Source: Falciphora oryzae
Lineage: Eukaryota > Ascomycota > Sordariomycetes > Magnaporthales > Magnaporthaceae
Assembly: GCA_000733355.1 (NCBI GenBank)
Contig: JNVV01000003.1
Coordinates: 1,623,780-1,687,779 of the forward strand
Direction: 5' to 3'
Length of the DNA stretch: 64,000 bases
A model generated the notes under the pieces. It had not been told where the DNA came from. It did not search any database and saw nothing but the letters and a program-made list of their open reading frames with translations. Both the position numbers and the translations under genes were made by a program. Shown here piece by piece: positions 57,271 to 64,000 of the stretch (position 1 is the first letter of the stretch; every line of letters starts with the position of its first letter).

Positions 57271-59113
57271 TGAGGGACTACTATTTTCTTCTCTTCTCAA
57301 CTTGTTTGTGTGCGTGTAGCATCGTGCCTTGGACACGATTAAATGCCTGTTTCTCTTCGTTTCCTCTTGATCCGTGCCTCGCTTTCGTCCCGTGTATATT
57401 TTCTTGCGTTTTCTTGGGCAAAGCAGTTTTTGTTTTCTTTCGTAGAGCGCGCATCGCATGGGGTTTTCTCCAACTCTTCACTTCATTTTTTCGAGCATGG
57501 CGCGGGGGAAATGGCAAAAGCACCAGTTACTTACCTCTTCACCCTTCTCTTCTGACTCTGACCCCTTGGTCTTCTTCACATTCTTGTCCCTCCACTTTGA
57601 CAGATTAGCGTTTTATGATCCAGGTTCAACTAGGCCTTGTGACTCGGGCCTATTTTCTCTTCTCCCTCGAGATATTGTTTCCCTTTCCTTACTCCTGATA
57701 GATACCAAAACCATCTGTTTCATATTGTGCCTTATTTTCAGGCTGTGTCGGTATATTTGTCCGGTGGGTGGGTGGTGTCCAGAATCAATGCTACGGATTA
57801 GCAGTCACAGACGGGCATGGTCGTCTCCATCTTTGCCGTCGTCGTGATGGGCGGCCTCGCGATGTTCGCCGCCAAGAAGTCGTGTCAAGGCTGTTCTGCA
57901 ACCAGGAAGAACCCCCTCAAATGTCCACGGTTAAAATTCCACTGGTGTCCACGTCCCTCAATAATCGAGTCTCAAATGAGTATGTTTTCTAGAGTCCCTG
58001 TATATAAAGTTACAATTTTGAGATGTAAACCAATCTCGCCCAATCAAGGAGCCAGCCCACCCAAACAGATCTAACCAACCGGCTCTAGGGTATCTTTGTG
58101 CATGTGCATGTAATGTTACACAAAAAAAAAGCAAGTGCAGGAAAAATAAATGAATAATAAGACAGGCGCAATGCCACAAAAGACACGGGTGTCTGCTTCT
58201 CTCCTCCGTTTTGTTTAGGACGGAGAGCTCTAACGTGGCAGAGGAGGACATACGCGAGCCTCCTCTAGTAGGCGCAGCCAGGCCGGCCAGGGGTATCGAT
58301 GCGACGATATTCATGGAAGATGTGTCGGGGTGTATGAATCGTTGATGAATATTTGCAGATTTCATGCGCCGAGCAGGTATGGTATGTAGAGGGCGCGTCC
58401 AAGATGGATTGATGCCTCGCAGCTGGACTTTTTTTTTTTTTTTTTTGTATGTTGCAGCACAGTTGTGACCATGATGAATGAATAAGACGGGAAGGAATGA
58501 GTTCCGTTCCCCATCTTGCCCGTCGTTGCTGAAAGCTGGACCTCCCATCCATGGCAAGGGATGGGGGATGCCTGGTTCTGCTTTCCTCCCGGGGCCTCGA
58601 GTATCGAAAAAAACGTGTAGATTGGAATGGATGGCTTCGTAGCCGCACCGCCCTGAATGACCTCTGGAGAATCTCGCTCGTGTCGACAGAAGAGATTTTG
58701 TTTTTTTGTTTTCTTTTTGTGTTGGATGTTGTTTGTGTTTTGGTTTTCCTTGCAGTAAACCCTCTGCCTCCTTGTCCGCTCTCTTCCCTCCTTCCTCCGA
58801 TATCGGTATTATCAACAGCCCGCCTAAAGTTCGTACAGTCTTGGACGTATGAAACGGTCCCCTCGCCGTGAAAGATGATAAAGAAAAAGAGAGATTAAAA
58901 AAAGTGAACGCGTCGTAGCGAAAGACATAAGTTTGTTGGTAAGATAAATGGAGAACGAATCATCCGTGAAGAGCAGAGCTCGAAGTCGGAGCGTCGAGAT
59001 CTGCTGCATCTGGACCTCTCGAGATCCTAGCGCGCGCTATACTGGCGCGGCGGCTGCGTCCATTTCTGGCGGGGTGGTGGGTTTTGCTGCTGCAGGGCTT
59101 GCGTCAGCGGCTC
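57271..59113. other. Spacer between convergent DUF300 and THO2 genes
   Basis: About 1.8 kb shared by two 3' ends. It includes T-rich sequence just after the DUF300 stop and T18 at 58429-58446. A small frame at 57817-58074 begins with a hydrophobic stretch but has no other support. No gene is called. Confidence 0.5.
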
Positions 59114-62100
59114 CTAGCGACGCTGACGCTTATCTCGGTCGTTAGAAGCCAGTCCTGCTGCGTCCTCGCTCCGTCGTTTCCTGCTGCCGCGGTCCTCGCG
59201 ACCTCCGCCACCGCCCTCCCTGCGGTCATCGCCAGACCTAGGCGCTCCGCCACCACTGCCTCCTCCGCTGCGGCCCCCTCGACCGCCGTTGCTGCCGCTT
59301 CCGCCCCACTCGCCGCTACCGTTGTTGCTGCCACCGTTGTTGTCCGATCGTGGCTCGCCCCGGTGCCGAGACTCACGTCCGCCACTCATGGGGTCGCGTC
59401 CGCCGCCGCCAAGAGGAGTCAGGGGCTCACGGCCTCCGCCGCCTGTGGACTCGCGTCCCGACCGGCGGCTAGAGGATGCCTCCCGATCACCTCCCTCGCG
59501 ACCGTGGCTACCAGAGCCACTGCCTGAAGGCGCACCGCTTCTTCGATCCCTGGGCTCGCGGTGTTCTCTTGACTCTCTTGACTCTCTTGGCTCTCTTGGC
59601 TCTCTTGGCTCTCTTGGCTCTCTTGGCTCCCGGTCCCGGTCCGTGCTCCGTTCACGGCTGCTGCGCCGTGACGGCCGGCCAGACCGGTCTCTATGCTCTC
59701 TGCGGCTCGACCGATCGTGGTCCTTGCCCTCTCTGCTATCCCTGCTACCGCTGGGGGTATGTTGGCCATCGCCGGCGCCACCCCTGGAGTCCCGGCCGGG
59801 GGGAGGCGGTGGCCCGTTGTTGGCATCGCCGTGGTGCCCTAGTGAACCTCGGGGGCCGGGCAGTTCGCGGCGCATAGGATCAATCCGGTCTTGAATCGGG
59901 GTTGTGGCGGGAGACCCGCCAGTAAGCACCTGCGCATCCGAGCCTGCCATGGTGCCGTGGCCTCTGCTGCGGTGACTGCTCCGACCAGCGTCGCCGAGAC
60001 GGCTCTCTTGTCCGGCCTTCTCAAGCGTGGTGTTGATGCCATCGAGCATTGTCCGGCCCCGGCCTCTGGTACGATCCGCCCTGTCAGTCCGTTCGTGGGA
60101 CGATGAAGGGCCTGATGGGGCCGGGTAGCCGCTACGGCTATCCGTGGCCGAGCCGGATTGATGGCTTGGCCCTCCAGAAGACGACAGGCGTTGGTTGGAC
60201 CCAGAGCCTGGCGGTCCATGGGGCTGAGAGGGTCGGTCAGGGGTCTGCTGAGGCGGGCCCATGATGCGCCGCGGAGGTTGTGGTGGCAGAGACGACGCGT
60301 TGATTTGGTTCATGCGGTCCGGATTTATGGGAATCGAGTTTGCCGACATCGAACCGCCAGCAGGACCAGGCCCAGGGCCGTTGGATCCGGGTCCAGATCC
60401 AACGGTAGGCGGTCCGCTGATTTGACGCATGCGGTCCGGATGTACGCCAGTGGCCTGAGGCGGCAGGGGGGCGCTGGCTGGGGGCGGCGGGGGTAGTGCG
60501 TTGGCCGGGGGCAGTGCGTTGGCCGGGGGCTCGTACTGCCCGCGGCCCCTGCGCGCCGGCGGCCGTCCAGACGAGGGCCCAGTCGGAGGATGCCGGTCGG
60601 GAGATGATGGGCGTGGGACATCGCCGTTAGCCGAGAAACGGCCGTCATGTCGCGGCGAGGGCCCGGGGAGGTTGAGAGAGCTATGGCGCGGGACTGGCTC
60701 CCTCCCTCCGCCTCCTCTCGCGCGAGGACCTGAGGGAATCTCCGAGGCGATGGATGGGATGTGATTGAGCCGACCATAGTTAGGGTCCTGATAGCTCAGC
60801 CGGCCGTTGTCTTGGTCGAATGAGTGCCTTGATGATGGTGGAGGACCAGCCATATTGTCTCTTGATCGGTCACCTTCGCGGTCCCTGTGGCGGTCTCTGG
60901 ACGGCATGTGAGACGCATGCTCGCCGTAACCATCACGACCTGAAGGTCCGCCATGGCCGGGATGGAGTGTGCGGCCGTGCAGCCCTTCTCGCTCGCGGTC
61001 CGACGTCACAGATTCTATGTGGAAGCGCTCCCCGCTTCGTGGGGACTGGTTGCGGCTGGACGGGTTCCGACCACGTGTGTCATCGCGGGGAGACCGGCCT
61101 GGCGACGCACGCCTGTCACGAGAGGCCCCGGGTCGCTCAGGCTGGAATATGTCTGGCTGCTCCCTGGCAAGCAGTCTCGCACGTTCCGGGTTGATGGTAG
61201 GTTCCTGGATACCGGCCGGTGGAGGCGGGGCCGCGGACGGCGGCGCCCCGGGTCCGTCGCGGTGGCTATCGCGAGGGCTATCCCTGCTGCTTTCGCGGCC
61301 TCGGAGGCCGCCTCGGTCTCGGGGAAGCTCCTTGAGGGCTTCCCTGGGGGCTGGTTCCCTAGGCAGGTCTCTGGCGCTGTCTCTCGAGGGGCGGCTGGGG
61401 GCTGCTTCTGATCGCGTGTTCCTATCCTTGTCGGCAGGCCGAGAGGATGATTCTTTGGGAGCACTGCTGTTGTTGCCATTGCTCTCGGGAGCAGGAGCAC
61501 GACGGTCCGTGGCTGTAGAGTCGCGAGCCGGACGTTCAGCACGAGAGCCTTCGGCCATGCGATGGTCGCGGGGGTCTCGAGCATCCCTCGCCTCTCTCTG
61601 GTCCCTGGATTCTCTTGTGTCTCTCGACTCTCGAGGCTCCCGATGGTCCCGGGGCTCCCTAGGCCCACGTGAATCTCTCGTTTCCCTTGGGTCTCTAGGA
61701 GCGGGCTCACGCCGATCGTGTGTGCGTCCCCCGAGACTTTGACCAGGCACAGGGACATCCGGCCGCTTAGGAAGTCCTGGGATGTTGCCGGATGGTAGTG
61801 TCGATGGCTTCGGGGTTTCGGGGCGAGCCGGCGTGCTGTTGGCTAGCTTCGGGGTGGATGGTTTGCTGGCAGGCGCGTTTTGAGCCGCACCCTGTCCTTC
61901 CTTCCTGCTTGGCTCCTTGTCGGCGACCGATGGAATGCGGTTAGTTGCTGGTGCTGACCTCTTGTCTTGGGATGAATTCGCCGACGTGGCGGACTGAGCT
62001 GGCGCGTTGGTATTCCCGGCATCTTTGACCTCTCCGTCCTCGGCTCTTGCCGTGGCAGGCGGGCGACGGTCGGCCGTCAAGCTTTGTTTGCCACAAGTGT

Positions 62101-64000
62101 TAGTCTGCGAGCCATACACGAAAGATCGTGCGATTGGGATGTAACATACTTGGTCGTTGGTCCCCGGGGTTTGAAGTCGGGTGCGATTGGTCGGAGGGTC
62201 TTGGTGCTGGGGTCAGCAGCGGGCTTTGACTCCTCTTGCGGCTCGCCGGTCTGTTTCGTCTCACGGTTAGTAACGGGCGCTTCCTGCTTTGTCAAAGGAC
62301 AGGTGGCGACCATGGGAACACCTACAGTGTTAGGCCGGAAAGCCTGGACCATGACCCATTTGGCCTTCTTCTTCTGCAGAAGGGAGCTGACGCTTTGTGC
62401 CGTGGTCGCAAGATCACCGCGGTGGCCGTCATCTGGCTTGGAAGCAGTCTCGCGGTCTGAGATGGTCTTGAGCTGTTGCACAAACTGCTTGCCCATGAAA
62501 TCCACAGCGGGGAAGACGTCGAGAACAGACTGCAGAACAGTGATGGCGTTGCGAATGTGCATCCAGTCCATGCCCTGGAGACACGACTTCAGCGCCGTGT
62601 TCAGGTTCTTGTGCCAGCTGTAGAGCAGGTCTCGGAACGGGCCATGCTCCACAAACGTCTGCGGGGTGCCATCGGCGTCGAGAGCGGTCACGAAGCCGAG
62701 GTAGACACGCTTTCCGCCATCCCGCTGGCGCCCCAGGGCTTCCTTCTCGTACACGGCCTTGTCGGCGTGCCAGTTGGAGAGGTCTGTCAGGGTGTGCTTG
62801 ATGAACCGACCAAGGTGCTCCGCCTCCCTCTGCGTGCAGGTGAAGATCATGGTCCGCAGGCGGTTGGCGTTGAAGAGCCGATCGTACAGCGACATCAGCT
62901 TGAAGTGCTGGACGCCGGTTTCGTGCAGGAACTTGGCGAATCTGAACGCGTAGGTGGCATCGGTGGCCGACAGGAGGAGCCTGGGTAGCAGACACTGCTC
63001 AAGGAGCACGTCGGCAATGGCGGTGTCCTTGGCTGTGGCCGGGAACCATGAAGAAGAGCGCCTCGTCAGCCGAAGCCGGAGCTTCGACATGCGCTCGCCG
63101 TCGGCCATCATCTCGTCGCGGATCAGCTTGGCCGTGTCCAAGAGACTGTTCTTGTGGTCCGTCTTTTTCTGCATGCCGGCCCTGGTCATATCGGAGCGAT
63201 TGCGCATGACTTCCTCGGCTTGTTTTATAAGCCGCGTGTTTTCAACCGAGTAGCTGGGCTGGGGGAAGGCGATGGTTGTGAGTTGGAGTGACCAGAAGAG
63301 GACAAAGAACTCTGGACTGATCGACTGCCAAACCGAGGCTGGCCGTAGGGGTTGAACGGCCTCAACCAGGGGTTGAATTAGCGCGTAGATCGGATCCGTC
63401 TTACGCGCGGCGGCGGCAGGGGCTTCCTGTGTTTCCGGAGTCGCCTTCGTGAGTGTCTTGTCGCCTGCCTCGGCCTCTTTTGCAGCGTCGTCTGGTGCAG
63501 ACATTGAGACATCGCCGTCAGCGTCCGCGGCAGCAGCAGCTGGAGCCGGCGCTGGGAGGGCCTGTGCTTGACTGAGCTCGTCCTTGGGGGACGACTGAGA
63601 TGGTGGACTTGTCAAGAATGTCAGGCTGCCCCGGCCGATCATGAAGGCGAGACTGACGTCCAACCCAAATTCGGTGATCATTGAAACCAGGTCAGGGACG
63701 TGCGAGTCGAACTGCTCAGGGTCAAGGTTGCTTCGGAGCAGGTCCAGGTATTGGCTCAAGGTTTGCTGAGAGCCGTCCACCAGGCTGGCCAGGTACTTGA
63801 TGTGCGCCTCGTCTTCGGGGATGTTGTAGATGGCTGTTTGCCGATATTGCGCGATGTTGATCAGCAGGCGGCCGGCGAGATTGCTGCTGACCATAGCCCT
63901 CATCAGCCGCTGGGCACTCTTCTGTGTCGCCGGCTCATACCGCTTGTCCTTAACGTTGATCAGCGTCTGCTTCCGCAAGACAGCACCGCCCGTCATTGCG
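59114..64000 (-). CDS. THO2: THO complex subunit 2 (Tho2/THOC2), C-terminal part
   Basis: Largest subunit of the nuclear THO/TREX complex, coupling transcription to mRNP assembly and export. The coding sequence runs in from beyond the right edge, so the N-terminus and start are outside. Visible exons are >64000-62150 and 62081-59114, about 1604 residues. The intron 62082-62149 (68 nt) has donor GTATGT and branch CTAAC, with the first AG after the branch (CAAAG) as acceptor; this keeps the frame into LTADRRPP. The first ~600 visible residues are helical Tho2 sequence (RLLINIAQYRQTAIY; LMSLYDRLFNANRLRTMIFTCTQREAEHLGRFIKH split over the Tho2 domain). The last ~990 residues are disordered and dominated by Arg, Glu, Asp, Ser, Pro and Gly, including Glu-Pro-Arg repeats, and end in a basic DRDKRQRR. 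Such RS/RD-like tails bind RNA and proteins in Tho2 relatives. Confidence 0.93.
59565..59627 (-). repeat. 9-bp minisatellite encoding Glu-Pro-Arg / Glu-Ser-Arg
   Basis: Seven tandem 9-bp units (plus-strand TCTCTTGGC five times, TCTCTTGAC twice) inside the THO2 coding sequence. On the coding strand they give repeated three-residue units and keep the frame, so copy-number changes would be tolerated. Confidence 0.9.

Overview
The window is about 64 kb of nuclear DNA from a filamentous ascomycete, most likely a Sordariomycete. The evidence is GC-rich coding sequence, introns of 65-176 nt with GTAAGT-like donors and CTAAC/CTGAC branch sites, and fungus-restricted families (Zn2Cys6 regulator, WSC sensor, DUF1774, CSC1 channel). 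One unsequenced gap (35693-35934) lies inside a poly-A stretch. I see no viral, bacterial or plasmid genes, no CRISPR array and no intact transposon.

Layout. 1.2-3.9 kb (+): a large glutamine/histidine-rich protein with a FAR1/WRKY-GCM1 type zinc DNA-binding domain. 5.3-18.4 kb (+): the complete cytoplasmic dynein heavy chain (4342 aa, two exons). 18.7-20.8 kb (-): a Zn2Cys6 transcription factor, divergent from an NDH-2-like FAD oxidoreductase (21.5-22.8 kb, +). The 632-bp region between these two is rich in palindromes. 27.1-28.2 kb (+): a DUF1774 membrane protein. 29.0-29.8 kb (+): a mitochondrial-type holo-ACP synthase. 30.2 kb (+): a tRNA-Arg(CCU) gene with a tiny intron. 30.9-33.9 kb (-): a CSC1/OSCA-type cation channel with four exons. 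37.1-38.6 kb (+): an intronless protein of unknown family. 40.2-44.1 kb (+): a secreted-Kelch/transmembrane protein with a very long cytoplasmic tail. 49.7-51.2 kb (+): a WSC-domain wall sensor with four exons. 55.3-57.3 kb (+): a DUF300/TMEM184 membrane protein. 59.1-64.0 kb (-): the C-terminal part of THO complex subunit Tho2, whose 5' end lies outside the window.

Function. Most genes are housekeeping: retrograde microtubule transport (dynein), mRNP export (Tho2), mitochondrial fatty-acid/ACP activation, and tRNA. Several are cell-surface or membrane proteins (CSC1, Kelch-TM, WSC, DUF300, DUF1774) that could sense osmotic or wall stress, but nothing in the sequence ties them into one pathway. 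The clearest local regulatory unit is the divergent Zn2Cys6/oxidoreductase pair. Its shared promoter carries a 10-bp perfect inverted repeat and several shorter CGG/CCG palindromes, two of them with identical CGG-N4-CCG spacing.

About 26 kb is intergenic, including gene-poor stretches at 22.8-27.1, 33.9-37.1, 44.1-49.7 and 51.2-55.3 kb. These hold homopolymer tracts, short microsatellites, CCAAT-type motifs and a few short hairpins. They hold no protein gene I can defend beyond one weak candidate at 23.9 kb. Exon boundaries were set by eye from splice signals, reading-frame continuity and family expectation. Transcript ends are unknown.
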